Notes: generated by a model not told the origin, from the letters alone. Positions 53,493 through 62,725 are shown, numbered from the stretch's first letter. The stretch is 64,000 nt of DNA from Ga0077527 sp021300125 (GCA_046339595.1 JBKDUF010000048.1:1-64000), one strand, 5' to 3'. Translations and numbers: made by a program.

Positions 53493-54719
53493 ATGGCTTT
53501 GATTGTTCAGAAATACGGCGGCACTTCGGTCGGCAGTCCGGAGCGCATCAAGAACGTAGCCCGGCGCGTGGCGCGCTGGAAGTCCCAGGGCCATGACGTG
53601 GTGGTCGTGGTCTCGGCGATGTCGGGCGAGACCAACCGCCTGATCGCGCTGGCCAAGGAGATCCAGTCGCAGCCCGACCCGCGCGAACTCGACGTGATGG
53701 TCTCTACCGGTGAGCAGGTGACGATCGCACTGCTGGCCATGGCGCTGGCGGAAATCGGCGTGCCGGCCCTCAGCTATACCGGCGGCCAGGTGCGCATCCT
53801 GACCGACAGCGCCTATACCAAGGCGCGCATCCTCAGCATCGACGAGCACAACATGCGTGCCGACCTCAAGGCCGGGCGTGTTGTGGTCGTGGCGGGCTTC
53901 CAGGGCGTTGACGAGGCGGGCAGCATCACCACGCTGGGCCGCGGCGGCTCTGACACCACCGGCGTGGCCCTTGCCGCGGCGCTGAAGGCCGACGAGTGCC
54001 AGATCTACACCGATGTGGATGGCGTTTACACCACCGATCCGCGCATCGTGCCCGAAGCCCGCCGCCTGAAGACCGTCACCTTCGAGGAAATGCTCGAAAT
54101 GGCGAGCCTCGGCTCCAAGGTGCTGCAGATCCGCTCGGTCGAATTCGCCGGCAAATACAAAGTGCGCCTGCGCGTGCTCTCCAGCTTTGAGGACGAGGGC
54201 GAAGGCACGCTGATCACTTTCGAGGAAGACAAGGACATGGAAAAAGCCGTCATTTCCGGCATCGCGTTCAACCGCGACGAAGCCAAGATTACCGTGCTCG
54301 GCGTGCCCGACCGTCCCGGTATTGCCTACCAGATCCTAGGCCCGGTGGGCGAGGCCAACATCGACGTCGATATGATCGTGCAGAACGTCGGCCACGACGG
54401 CCTGACCGATTTTTCTTTCACGGTGCACCGCAATGATTACCAGAAGACCCTGAAGGTGCTGGAGCCGGTGCTCGAGCACACCAAGGCTCGCGGCATGCAG
54501 GGCGGGGACAAGATCGCCAAGGTATCGGTGGTCGGCGTCGGCATGCGCTCCCACGCCGTCATCGCCAGCACCATGTTCCGCACGCTGGCCGAGGAGTGCA
54601 TCAAGATCGAGATGATCTCCTCTTCTGAAATCAAGATTTCCGTGGTGATCGACGAGAAATACACCGAACTCGCGGTTCGTGTGCTGCACAAGGCTTTCGG
54701 GCTTGATCAGCCAGTCTGA
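53493..54719 (+). CDS. lysC: Aspartate kinase
   Basis: 408 residues. The kinase domain begins 'VQKYGGTSVGSPERIKNVA' and contains 'LGRGGSDTTGVALAAAL' and 'DVDGVYTTDPRIVP'. Two C-terminal ACT domains follow (about 265-400) and would bind lysine and/or threonine for feedback control. It is the first step of the aspartate family pathway. A tRNA-Ser gene follows at 88 nt. Confidence 0.97.
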   Translation: MALIVQKYGGTSVGSPERIKNVARRVARWKSQGHDVVVVVSAMSGETNRLIALAKEIQSQPDPRELDVMVSTGEQVTIALLAMALAEIGVPALSYTGGQVRILTDSAYTKARILSIDEHNMRADLKAGRVVVVAGFQGVDEAGSITTLGRGGSDTTGVALAAALKADECQIYTDVDGVYTTDPRIVPEARRLKTVTFEEMLEMASLGSKVLQIRSVEFAGKYKVRLRVLSSFEDEGEGTLITFEEDKDMEKAVISGIAFNRDEAKITVLGVPDRPGIAYQILGPVGEANIDVDMIVQNVGHDGLTDFSFTVHRNDYQKTLKVLEPVLEHTKARGMQGGDKIAKVSVVGVGMRSHAVIASTMFRTLAEECIKIEMISSSEIKISVVIDEKYTELAVRVLHKAFGLDQPV

Positions 54720-54806
54720 CCGCCGGATTGGCGGGCAGGGGTGCTGTGGTAACCTTGACGCCAAAGCAGCAACAGTTTTTTGAAGTTTATGCCGCAAAAG
54801 AGTTCC

Positions 54807-54899
54807 GGAGAGATGGCCGAGTGGTCGAAGGCGCGCCCCTGCTAAGGGCGTATGGGGACAAAATCTCCATCGAGGGTTCGAATCCCTCTCTCTCCGCCA
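54807..54899 (+). tRNA. tRNA-Ser, anticodon GCT
   Basis: The acceptor GGAGAGA pairs with TCTCTCC, then G and CCA. The anticodon loop in 'CCCCTGCTAAGGG' gives GCT. It has a long variable arm and 'GGTTCGAATCC' T arm. The repeats and IS remnant that follow suggest this tRNA served as an integration site. Confidence 0.97.
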
Positions 54900-54912
54900 A
54901 TAATAAGTTCTA

Positions 54913-54930
54913 AGAAGTCCAGAGAAGTCC
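54913..54930. repeat. Direct repeat AGAAGTCC downstream of tRNA-Ser
   Basis: AGAAGTCC occurs at 54913-54920 and again at 54923-54930, 14 nt after the tRNA end. Short direct repeats of this type are seen next to tRNA-borne attachment sites, where they can be integrase arm-binding sites. Confidence 0.45.
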
Positions 54931-54977
54931 AAAAAAACCCATTACCTATCTGATAGATAACGGGTTTTTTGTTTTTT
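54931..54977 (+). terminator. Terminator after tRNA-Ser(GCT)
   Basis: An imperfect stem between ACCC (54937-54940) and GGGT (54962-54965), with inner TTA/TAA and TATC/GATA pairs, is followed by T6 G T6. Confidence 0.75.
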
Positions 54978-55012
54978 AACGTCTAGGGACGTGCTTTGAC
55001 AGCCGTTACATA

Positions 55013-55036
55013 TTGGGGGCATCCTTGGGGGCATCC
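55013..55036. repeat. Tandem 12-bp repeat, probable relic of an integrase att region
   Basis: TTGGGGGCATCC is repeated twice in tandem (55013-55024, 55025-55036). Repeats of this TGGGGGCAT type occur beside the integrase genes of P4-like elements in tRNA genes. No integrase follows; IS3 sequence begins directly after. Confidence 0.5.
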
Positions 55037-55040
55037 GCCT

Positions 55041-55124
55041 GTAACACGACGGGGCAATCTGCAAGACCCTGCAGATCGGCTCGACCCCGTAGGCATCCCG
55101 GTAGCGGTCTATGTAAGCCTTCAA
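55041..55124 (-). pseudogene. IS3-family transposase OrfB, N-terminal fragment
   Basis: Only 'MKAYIDRYRDAYGVEPICRV' and about eight more residues match OrfB. Beyond 'APSCY' the frame runs on through the att-like repeats into unrelated sequence to a stop at 54942. The catalytic DDE domain is missing. Confidence 0.85.
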
Positions 55125-55444
55125 GACTTGAGTCGGCGGTCGAGCTCCGCCTGGGCAAAAAACGCGCTGGCCGTCTTGAGGATCTCGTTGGCCCGACGCA
55201 GTTCCTTGACCTCGCGTTCCAATGCCTTGATGCGCTCTCGCTCGCTGGTGGTCAGACCATCACGCTGGCCGCTGTCGACCTCATCAAGCTTGACCCATTC
55301 CAGCAAGGTCTGGGGCACGCAGCCGATCTTGGGCGCAATGGATTCAACGGCAGCCCACAGAGATGGATACTCGCCCCGGTGCTCCTGCACCAGGCGCACC
55401 GCACGCTCACGGACCTCGGGGGAAAACTTGTTCGTCTTGTTCAT
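55121..55444 (-). CDS. IS3-family transposase OrfA
   Basis: 107 residues. The helix-turn-helix 'FSPEVRERAVRLVQEH' and a leucine-zipper-like C-terminus ('RIKALEREVKELRRANEILKTASAFFAQAELD') are typical of OrfA proteins of IS3/IS1222-type elements. The 4-nt overlap with orfB marks the usual programmed -1 frameshift region. OrfA alone does not transpose. Confidence 0.9.
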   Translation of the reverse strand: MNKTNKFSPEVRERAVRLVQEHRGEYPSLWAAVESIAPKIGCVPQTLLEWVKLDEVDSGQRDGLTTSERERIKALEREVKELRRANEILKTASAFFAQAELDRRLKS

Positions 55445-55494
55445 GGCTCCATTCTCTCAAAGGTTGGAGCCTCCTCAATTCCCGGGGCGATTCA

Positions 55495-55685
55495 CGCCGG
55501 CACAACTTGCCCTCGCATGGCTGCTCCATCAAGGCAATGACATATTCCCCATACCGGGGACTCGGAGAGTCTCTCGCGTTGACGAGAATGCGGGCGCATC
55601 AGAGCTTAGGCTCAGTGCGGAGCAGCTCATGTTGATCGATCAAGCTGCTCCTGCAGGAGTTGCCGAAGGGTCGACGCTTGTTTGA
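55495..55685 (+). pseudogene. Aldo/keto reductase, C-terminal fragment
   Basis: About 62 residues in frame with 'FTPAQLALAWLLHQGNDIFPIPGTRRVSRV' and 'LRLSAEQLMLIDQAAP', the C-terminal NADPH-binding part of an aldo/keto reductase. The N-terminal four fifths are absent and the fragment starts exactly at the IS3 end, so the insertion (with a deletion) destroyed the gene. Confidence 0.85.
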
Positions 55686-55820
55686 TCTATACAAACGCTT
55701 TTTGTTTCAAAGCCATTGGTCGGGGTGATCGAAAAATTCGCCTTTTAGCGCCGTACCGAATAGCCAAGCAGTGAGTTGCTGCTGGTACCGATCAAAATCA
55801 TGTTGGCTTCGTGGCAACCA

Positions 55821-56888
55821 TCACGTTTGCCTGCTGGTGAACCGATCTAGGAGATCTTTGTGGCGATAGGCCCATTGAGACAGGTCTTGCTGCACTTCAT
55901 AGGCATCCGTCGGCGCAACAGGATTAGTCCTCACTGCCGGCTGAGCAGTCATGCTTTCCGTGTTGGCCGGGGGATACCCGAAATACAGCGAGCGACGCAG
56001 GAAGATCGTGCAAAGTTCCTCGGTGGCGGCTTTGATACGGGCACTGGTCTCTGGTCCGCTGCGCGTGGTGCGGTCGGTGAAGATGCTGTGCCCGCCTGTG
56101 TTGTACACCGCCAGCGTTCTGGGCGATTGGGTCATGGCGTCAAAGATGGCGATGCGGTCTTCGATCGTACTTCGGTAGCCGGGCAGGTTGATGGTGTCCT
56201 CCAGACTGGTGATGTGCAGCGTTGGCAAGTTCACTGCGCCAAGCACCTGACGCGCAGGTCCCTGTCCGATCAATGGCGGTGCCGAAATGAGGATGGCGGC
56301 CTTGATCCGCCGGTCCTGAAGGTCGGTTAAGTTTGGATTGCCGGTTTTCACCTGGGCGCCGGCAACCAGCATGGCCGTATTCGCGCCATACGAGTGACCG
56401 GCAACTGCGATGCTTGAGGCATTAAACAGCTGACCCTGATCTGAGGCGAGGACATGGTTCAGGGCAAAACGCAAATCTAGCACCCTGGCCAGGGCTTCGG
56501 ACTCGTGCGCCGCTGTCTGCAAGCGCTGTAGCAATTCCAACGGATTGCCTCGCCACACGCTGTTGTCACTGCCGACATGTTGCGGATGGAGGCTGGCCAA
56601 GCCGGCATTGGCCCAATGGCGGGCGAGGTAGCTGTAGCCCATGCGCGAGCCGCCAAGGCCGTGCGAGAAGACGACCAGAGGCACCGGAGATTCAGCACTG
56701 GCCTGTTGGGGGAAGTAAAGGCGCACAGGCACTAGCCTTTGACGGGCGGTGTCAAACAGTTCCAAGTCCAGGATGCGGTGACCCTGGGCAGGAGATGCCA
56801 TCGCCCTACCGTCCGGACCTGCTGCGACGAGGCCGACTGCACCCGTCGCAAAACCCAGAGAACGGGTGAGAAATTCGCGGCGTTTCAT
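55821..56888 (-). CDS. Tat-exported alpha/beta hydrolase (dienelactone hydrolase/PAF-acetylhydrolase-like)
   Basis: 355 residues from ATG 56888. The N-terminus 'MKRREFLTRSLGFATGA' is a twin-arginine signal. The mature part is an alpha/beta hydrolase: oxyanion strand 'PLVVFSHGLGGSRMGYSYLARH', nucleophile 'AGHSYGANTA' and a His near 'NTGGHSIFTD'. It resembles predicted dienelactone hydrolases and platelet-activating-factor-acetylhydrolase-like proteins; the substrate is unknown. It is last in a four-gene minus-strand unit and overlaps the small membrane protein gene by 4 nt. Confidence 0.85.
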   Translation of the reverse strand: MKRREFLTRSLGFATGAVGLVAAGPDGRAMASPAQGHRILDLELFDTARQRLVPVRLYFPQQASAESPVPLVVFSHGLGGSRMGYSYLARHWANAGLASLHPQHVGSDNSVWRGNPLELLQRLQTAAHESEALARVLDLRFALNHVLASDQGQLFNASSIAVAGHSYGANTAMLVAGAQVKTGNPNLTDLQDRRIKAAILISAPPLIGQGPARQVLGAVNLPTLHITSLEDTINLPGYRSTIEDRIAIFDAMTQSPRTLAVYNTGGHSIFTDRTTRSGPETSARIKAATEELCTIFLRRSLYFGYPPANTESMTAQPAVRTNPVAPTDAYEVQQDLSQWAYRHKDLLDRFTSRQT

Positions 56889-57094
56889 GGGCTCTTGGTA
56901 TCGGCTGCGCGCCCGGACAACCACGGTCGGATCCACATGAGCAGGCCCGCACCGGCTACCACTGGAAACACACCCCACTGAACGATGGCTACAAAAGTTG
57001 CATTCTCCCGCAAGGGGCTTGCATACACGAAGGCACCCAGGACAGGCGTGGTGGCCAGATGCAAATTGCGAAGCAGGCGATGAGGCAGTTTCAT
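56885..57094 (-). CDS. Small membrane protein, unknown function
   Basis: 69 residues with two hydrophobic segments (about 12-27 and 34-55). The ATGA overlap with the Tat-exported hydrolase gene supports it as a real, co-translated gene. I recognise no family. Confidence 0.6.
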   Translation of the reverse strand: MKLPHRLLRNLHLATTPVLGAFVYASPLRENATFVAIVQWGVFPVVAGAGLLMWIRPWLSGRAADTKSP

Positions 57095-57163
57095 GGCAAT
57101 ACCTTGTAAATCAATTCATCCTTGTAAGCGGATTGGACAGGCGGAGAGATGAGGAACGTGAGA

Positions 57164-57979
57164 TCAAGTCATGGTGGACTTCACGGGTGCAAGCCGGAGC
57201 ATGCGCTTGGTGATTGCAGCGACCATCGCCCTTGGAACAAGACGGTTGCCCAAAATCATGAGTCTGTTGGTCGTGCCAACGACGTGCGTCAAACCGCCAC
57301 GAACCATCAGATCAACGCCTGCTTGCGCAACTTTACGAGGATCGGTACGACTCTCCTGGCGGAAAAAATGACCCCCGTCGATTCGTTGAGGGTCAACGCT
57401 ATTGAAGAAAGCTGTATCGGTGGGTCCAGGGGCAAGACAACGCACACGGACGCCGTAGTCTTCCATTTCTTTCGCAAGTGCTTCGGAGAAATTCAGGACG
57501 AACGCCTTAGATGCGCCATAGGCTGCAAAATAGGGTGTTGGCTGGAAAGCCGCCGTTGAGGCGACGTTCAGAATGCGGCCTGCACGCCTTTGCTTCATGG
57601 ATTCCCCATAAAGGCGACAAAGTTCGGCGACGGCAACGACATTGAGCTGCAACATGCGGTAAATCTGCGCAGGTTCGATTTCGATGTGTGTGTCGACGAT
57701 GCCAAACCCCGCGTTGTTGATCAGAGTGTCAATTTGGAACCCATGTTTTTCGGTATGCTCGAAAAGCCGGTGTGCAGCCCCGGGTTCAGACAGATCGATG
57801 GAGTGCACGTGAACCTCGGTTCCGTGAGCTGCGCGTAGTTCGTTCGCTGCTGTCTGAAGTCGCACTGCATCCCGTCCAACCAGGATGAGACTGTGTTCGC
57901 GTGAGGCCAGTAGCCTGGCCACCTCCAGGCCGATACCGCCGCCGCCACCTGTGATGAGGATAGATTTTGCCGAACTCAT
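57164..57979 (-). CDS. Short-chain dehydrogenase/reductase
   Basis: 271 residues, classical SDR. 'ILITGGGGGIGLEVARLLA' binds the cofactor, 'LINNAGFG' is the NNAG motif, and 'YGASKAFVLNFSEAL' has the catalytic Tyr and Lys; Ser is in 'NVASTAAF'. The second glycine-rich motif and overall pattern resemble DltE-like SDRs. It overlaps the upstream hydrolase by 4 nt (ATGA). Base composition by eye is less GC-rich than the housekeeping genes. Confidence 0.9.
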   Translation of the reverse strand: MSSAKSILITGGGGGIGLEVARLLASREHSLILVGRDAVRLQTAANELRAAHGTEVHVHSIDLSEPGAAHRLFEHTEKHGFQIDTLINNAGFGIVDTHIEIEPAQIYRMLQLNVVAVAELCRLYGESMKQRRAGRILNVASTAAFQPTPYFAAYGASKAFVLNFSEALAKEMEDYGVRVRCLAPGPTDTAFFNSVDPQRIDGGHFFRQESRTDPRKVAQAGVDLMVRGGLTHVVGTTNRLMILGNRLVPRAMVAAITKRMLRLAPVKSTMT

Positions 57980-58881
57980 AACGGGCGCTCCCCTGAGAAA
58001 TCAATGTGGCGCTGAAGGAAATCATCAATCCGTGCAGTGACACTCACTGGGTCATCGACGACCGAAATATGGGCCGTGTCGAGCACCTCAAAATGACCAT
58101 TGGGCAGCGCTTCAGATGCACACTTGAGGGCGTCAACCGGGTACATCGAATCTTGGCGACCAGCCACGAAGAGTGTGGGTGCCTTGATCCCGTTCATGCG
58201 ATCAGCCAGCGGTTCACGATCGATCAGCACCGATCGAACCGCCTGTGAGAGTGCAGCACCATCGGCCTGACGCAGATGTTGGTGAAATTCCTCTTGAGTG
58301 ACACCTCCACGCTCGATGGTGGCAGGCAGGAAGAAAGCTTTCGCGACGCCGTTTCTGTAAGCCGCTGTGGAGTGGATCCAGCGTGCCCCCCAGACGACAA
58401 ACCGGTCACTCAGGCTGGGGCCGTCGCGAGCCTTGATGACCGGTGTATTGAGCATGACCACAGCCAGGGTTCGCTTTGGTTGTAACAGCGCAAATTCCCC
58501 TGCGACCAGACCACCCCACGATGTTCCAACCACCACCACCGGTTCGGAGAGGGTCAATGCATCGAGTATCTCACCGAGTGCTTGGCCACAGTCATTCATT
58601 GAGAAAGCACCCGGGGGCCGGCCACTATCCCCGTGACCTGGCCCATCAATGGCGATGATTCGGTGCCTGCCACGCCAGACTTCAATTGGGTGGCGGTAAA
58701 TCCTGTAGTCGGCAAGGATTGAAGGCCACAAGACGATCGTTTGATCAGGAGGATCTGTCGGTCCTGTGTCACGAACAGCGAGTGCGCCGACACGCGTTAA
58801 GACTTGGTTGCATGGCGGCAGCAGTGATGACGGCGCTTCTGCAGTTCTGTCTTGTTTCAGGGTCACTGTGGTGCTCGTCAT
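57976..58881 (-). CDS. Alpha/beta hydrolase
   Basis: 301 residues from ATG 58881 (ATG 58896 also possible). Nucleophile elbow 'VVGTSWGGLVAGEF', acid in 'VAGRQDSMYPVD' and His in 'DTAHISVVDDP' complete the triad; the region before ('PGHGDSGRP') is typical of C-C or ester hydrolases. It is first in the unit with the SDR, small membrane protein and Tat hydrolase, and divergent from a TetR gene that probably controls it. Confidence 0.85.
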   Translation of the reverse strand: MTSTTVTLKQDRTAEAPSSLLPPCNQVLTRVGALAVRDTGPTDPPDQTIVLWPSILADYRIYRHPIEVWRGRHRIIAIDGPGHGDSGRPPGAFSMNDCGQALGEILDALTLSEPVVVVGTSWGGLVAGEFALLQPKRTLAVVMLNTPVIKARDGPSLSDRFVVWGARWIHSTAAYRNGVAKAFFLPATIERGGVTQEEFHQHLRQADGAALSQAVRSVLIDREPLADRMNGIKAPTLFVAGRQDSMYPVDALKCASEALPNGHFEVLDTAHISVVDDPVSVTARIDDFLQRHIDFSGERPL

Positions 58882-58967
58882 GGTGTGTGAATTCAAGATT
58901 CCTGGCGGGACGTCCAGCAGATTTTGCCGGTATTGCCGATTAATGTAAACAGCGATAACATGCCCTC

Positions 58968-59621
58968 ATGCAAAACAATGAATTGCCTAGAGCCACTTCT
59001 TGCAGAAGTACAGCCAAACCACGACCGCGAAGCTTTCACCACGGCAATCTCCGGCAAGGACTGATCGACGCCGCGCTGGCTGCACCTGAGATCGAGGGAC
59101 TCTCTTTGCGACAGCTCGCCGCGAGTCTTGGAGTGACGGCAGCGGCCGCGTATCGCCACTTCGACAGCCGTGAAGGCCTGTTGTTCGAAGTTGCCCGTAT
59201 TGGGTTCAATCGCCTTAGGCAGCGGTTTGCTTCTGCTTTTGATATCAAAGCCCCGCCATCGGACGTTGAAGAGGCTCGGCTCCGTCTGAGCCGCCTGGCG
59301 CAGGCCTATTTGCAATTCGCCGATGACGAGCCAGCCCTGTGGCGGCTGATCTTTGGCGCACAGGCTGAGGCTTACCGTAAAACGATCGATTCAGGAGGTG
59401 ACCCCGACAGCTACGAATATCTTCCCGCGGCTTTGTTAGGCTTGTATTTGACGGGAGTTGTTTCCACTCAGCCGAGTGAGCGTGATGCGCTGTTCGCGTG
59501 GAGTGCAGTCCACGGCGCAGCCACCTTGCGCAGCGGACGCGTCCCGGGAGCTCTCATTTCCATCCCGGAACTCGCCCACGAGGTGGCTGAACGTGTGATC
59601 CTGGCCATGAAGCACGAATGA
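58968..59621 (+). CDS. TetR/AcrR family transcriptional regulator
   Basis: 217 residues. The DNA-binding domain 'GLSLRQLAASLGVTAAAAYRHFDSREGLLFEVA' holds the helix-turn-helix (about residues 42-62, quoted in the usual TetR pattern), and the C-terminal part is a ligand-binding helical domain of the TetR_C type. It is divergent from the hydrolase operon with only 86 nt between starts, so it most likely represses both sides. The ligand is unknown. Confidence 0.9.
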   Translation: MQNNELPRATSCRSTAKPRPRSFHHGNLRQGLIDAALAAPEIEGLSLRQLAASLGVTAAAAYRHFDSREGLLFEVARIGFNRLRQRFASAFDIKAPPSDVEEARLRLSRLAQAYLQFADDEPALWRLIFGAQAEAYRKTIDSGGDPDSYEYLPAALLGLYLTGVVSTQPSERDALFAWSAVHGAATLRSGRVPGALISIPELAHEVAERVILAMKHE

Positions 59622-59648
59622 CTGAAACACCGAACAGGAGATCTTCAC

Positions 59649-60236
59649 ATGATTCTTCACGACCTAAGCGCTGGCATGCACCCACGACGCGTGCGTATCT
59701 TCATGGCTGAAAAAGGCATTTCGATCGAGCGACGCGAGGTGGATGCCGCGGGTGGGGCCAATGCCCTGCCGGACTTCCTCCGGCTCAATCCACTGGGTAA
59801 GTTGCCTGTGCTCGAACTCGACGATGGCAGCGCCATTGCCGAGTCCCTGGCGATTTGTCGTTATTTGGAGGCCTTGCACCTGCAGCCACCATTGATGGGG
59901 CAGACACCTCAGGTCTCGGCCCAAACCGACATGTGGACGTTGCGCATGGATCACGAACTGTCACAGCCGATCGCGCTGGCATTTGTGCACAGCAGCGACT
60001 TCTACCGCGGGCGCGTCGAGCAGGTGCCCGAAGTCGCCGGCTGGGCCCGCAATCGGGCGCTGCAGACCTTGGCGTGGCTGGATGGCGAGTTGGCTGAGCG
60101 CAGCCACATCGCTGGCGATGACTACACCCTGGCCGACATCGTCGCGCGGCAGTGCATCGGCCGATCCTCTATTCGCCCAGATCGTGCTCCGGCACACGCG
60201 CAAGACCGCCTACGCCAGCGATCGCACGCTGCCTGA
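59649..60236 (+). pseudogene. Glutathione S-transferase, 3' end replaced
   Basis: About 165 residues are GST-like: thioredoxin-fold N-domain ('KLPVLELDDGSAIAESLAICRYLEAL', described from residue 50) and most of the helical C-domain up to 'IAGDDYTLADIVA'. From about 60145 the frame carries unrelated residues because the DNA switches to an Acg-type oxidoreductase gene in another frame. A deletion joined the two genes. The short protein may fold poorly. It is preceded by tetR at 27 nt. Confidence 0.8.
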
Positions 60237-60861
60237 CAATCTCGTGCGCAGTTGGGCAGATTCGGCCAGCCGCTTCGGCCTGCGCAGCGGGTTGGCGACT
60301 GGCGCAGCGGCCATGGATCCGATCCGCCGCATCACGCGAGAGGCCTACGAGATCGAGGTCACCACGGCCCGTACGTGGCTTGAATCAGCCCGCCTGATGC
60401 GAATCGGACCCGGCGCCATCGCCGCCAACCCCGATGGCATCAGCATGAACAGCCCGATGGTGCGGTTATTACATAGGATCGGACTCTTTGACCCGATGGA
60501 GGTGCCCGCAAAGGGCAGCAGTTCCCTGCAGCGGGTGATGGAGCACTGGATGCCCTTGGAGACCGCCAGCGGCTTCCTTTGGCTGGCCAGCCCGGACAAC
60601 ACTCGCTCGATGCAGGTGGCCTCAGGCCGCGCCTACGTGCGCGCACACTTGCTGGCCACGGCCGCGGGCGTTGACATGCATCCATTGTCCCAGGCCCTGC
60701 AGGAGTTCCCGGAGATGCGCGGACCGCGCGAAGCGCTCTACCAAACCCTGGACCTTGGTGCAGCGGATCAAACGCTGCAGATGCTCTCGCGCGTGGGATT
60801 CGCGACCGAAGCCCTTGGACCGAGTCCCCGCCGCAGTCTCGACTCGCTGTTGCGGATCTGA
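60149..60861 (+). pseudogene. Acg-family FMN-binding oxidoreductase, C-terminal fragment
   Basis: About 235 residues in frame 1 with 'ADPLFAQIVLRHTRKTAY', 'RITREAYEIEVTTARTWLES' and 'GRAYVRAHLLATAAGVDMHPLSQALQEFPEM', the nitroreductase-like C-terminal half of Acg-type proteins. The N-terminal part (and any start) is missing, replaced by GST sequence upstream. It ends with TGA at 60859-60861. Confidence 0.8.
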
Positions 60862-61050
60862 GGCATCAGGCTCTGTCTTCACCGCTGCCGTTGACTGGGC
60901 TCGCGGGAGCAGTTGTTTCAGTGGAGATTTGTCGTTGAGTGATATCCGGCTTAACGACCAACTCACTTGCATGCGGATCAGCCAAGTTGACGGGGCAATT
61001 GACGATGCTCTCGCGCTCGTAGCGCTCGACCAGCGCACGGGACGACTCCT

Positions 61051-62292
61051 TCAGACCGCGCGGCGCACGCAGCGGACATGGTTATGCCCGCGAATGTCGT
61101 CACCCTGCGGCCCGAAGCCCTGCGGCCACTTCCCAGGCTGGGCAGTCTTCGGGTCGCTCCGCTGCGCACCGGCACCATGCGCGTCCACCCAGCGCCAAGT
61201 GCCAGAGCCTGGCGGCACCTCCATCCGGCCGAGCGCCGCACCGAACGCGAAATACACCGCCAATTCGCCAACGACGGTGAAAGGGCGCGGCTGGCCTTCC
61301 GGCGGCGGACTTTCGAGATGCGTCGTGGATGCCCAAACATAGGCAGTGGGGTCCACGAGCCGAAACACCGGGTCAATCGCCGGGATCCGCCCGTAATCCA
61401 CGATGCTATGAAGCTCCTTCGCATCCGGCAGCCGCCAGTCGGCATGGCCGCCGAGCCGAAGCGCCGCGCAATGCGATAACCCAGCCTGCCAAGACCGAGC
61501 AACGCCATCGTCAGCGCGCTGCCACTCCAGGCCCGTGGCAGCGTCCAGCACGGTTTCCGCCGTCGCGCGGAAATCATTGATCCCATAGGGCGGCCCGCGC
61601 ACCAGCCGCACCGCCAGCCGGTTCGGTGTGCGCATCCGGTTTGCAGGATCCATCAGCGGGTAGCCCTTGATGCGGCCATCGGCGAAGTTCACCCCAAATA
61701 CCGTCTCCGACCCGCCAACCGTCCGGCCCTGGTAGCGCGTTGCCGTCCATTCCTGGGCATCAATCGACCGCCGCCCGGCTGAGGCGTCGCCAAGCCCTAC
61801 ACCGCCGCCATAGGCGAAGCGAAACACCGAGGTGTTGATGTAAGGGCGGGAGGTTGCCGGATCGCCGGTGAAGCCGCCACGGAAATCCATCAGCGAATAC
61901 AGCTCTCGGATGGACGGCACCGGCCAATCGCCGTGGCCACCGAGGCGGCTGTCGGTGGCAAGCCGCTCCGCCTCCTCGAGGGTGACGGGCGCGCTCGGTG
62001 TCTCGGCCCAGGTCAAGCCCGTGATCAGATCAGTGACCGTGCCATCGCCATTTGCGTGATAGGCCATGGGTCGAAGCGGGGGAGCGCCATCGGCGCCGGC
62101 GAAGGGAGCGCCCGGTGGCGGGCAGGCGATCTGCACGGTTGCACCAAAGCAGCGATCCTGCCCAGTGCCGGGGAGGGTGTAGGACAGCGTTTGCGCCGCG
62201 GCAGGGGCAGCGGCGACTGCCAAACCGAACGATCCCAGAAGCATCGCAGCCAGATGACGGAGCTTCAAGGTCATGGCGACAACTTTTTTCAT
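61051..62292 (-). CDS. Secreted protein with two DUF1566 domains
   Basis: 413 residues from ATG 62292, followed by a signal peptide ('LAAMLLGSFGLAVAAAPAAA'). Two DUF1566-like repeats are visible: 'VTDLITGLTWAETPS' with 'LGGHGDWPVPSIRELYSLMDF', and 'VLDAATGLEWQRADDGVARSW' with 'LGGHADWRLPDAKELHSIVDY'. The fold is C-type-lectin/FGE-like; function unknown. The C-terminal Cys ('VRCVRR') is usual for the family. Confidence 0.85.
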   Translation of the reverse strand: MKKVVAMTLKLRHLAAMLLGSFGLAVAAAPAAAQTLSYTLPGTGQDRCFGATVQIACPPPGAPFAGADGAPPLRPMAYHANGDGTVTDLITGLTWAETPSAPVTLEEAERLATDSRLGGHGDWPVPSIRELYSLMDFRGGFTGDPATSRPYINTSVFRFAYGGGVGLGDASAGRRSIDAQEWTATRYQGRTVGGSETVFGVNFADGRIKGYPLMDPANRMRTPNRLAVRLVRGPPYGINDFRATAETVLDAATGLEWQRADDGVARSWQAGLSHCAALRLGGHADWRLPDAKELHSIVDYGRIPAIDPVFRLVDPTAYVWASTTHLESPPPEGQPRPFTVVGELAVYFAFGAALGRMEVPPGSGTWRWVDAHGAGAQRSDPKTAQPGKWPQGFGPQGDDIRGHNHVRCVRRAV

Positions 62293-62313
62293 AATGAATC
62301 GTAAATCATCCAT

Positions 62314-62725
62314 GTCGGCTCATCCAGGCATTGCTGAGGTCGAGCGCGGGGAGGGCCCCCCGTGCATTGAGGACGGCGATACGCTCACGGCGGAACCCAG
62401 ATCTGGCGTGGGGGTACCGGCGTCGGTCGCAAGGCGATCGCGGATCCGGTGCCGCGCGTGGCGGTCCTGGAGTAACCGGTCTGGGCTGGAACTGGACTTC
62501 ATTGCTGGGCGGATTTCTGCGTTGAATCGCGCATTAGGTTCCGGGGAACAACTTCGCCCGGGTTTCCCGGGTTCTTGACGCCTCGCGCTGTCTGCCGCGA
62601 CTCATGGTTGACGAGAAAAAATGTGCGGCCCCTGCCCGCGACCTGTCTGGTGACTTCGAACGGCCATCTCGCAGCGGATGAACCGTCGCTGGCGCGATTA
62701 CCTGTGTCTTGAACGAGGCGCCGCG
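62314..62725. other. Intergenic region, no gene recognised
   Basis: About 410 nt between the DUF1566 gene and the AsmA-like gene. Short open frames here have no convincing start or motif. I see no clear RNA gene or repeat. Confidence 0.5.

Larger units (their letters stand above)
55041..55494 (-). mobile_element. Truncated IS3-family insertion sequence
   Basis: One end is intact: on the minus strand the terminal sequence TGAATCGCCCCGGG starts at 55494, followed by orfA and the first codons of orfB. The other end is cut off at about 55040, where orfB homology stops. The element has lost most of the transposase and cannot move on its own. It separates the att-like repeats from an aldo/keto reductase stump. 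Confidence 0.8.

Noticed and set aside
52856..54899. tRNA-Ser(TGA) considered as tRNA-Sec because of its TCA-reading anticodon context
   Set aside because: The anticodon is TGA, not TCA, and the acceptor and D arms are those of a normal serine tRNA.
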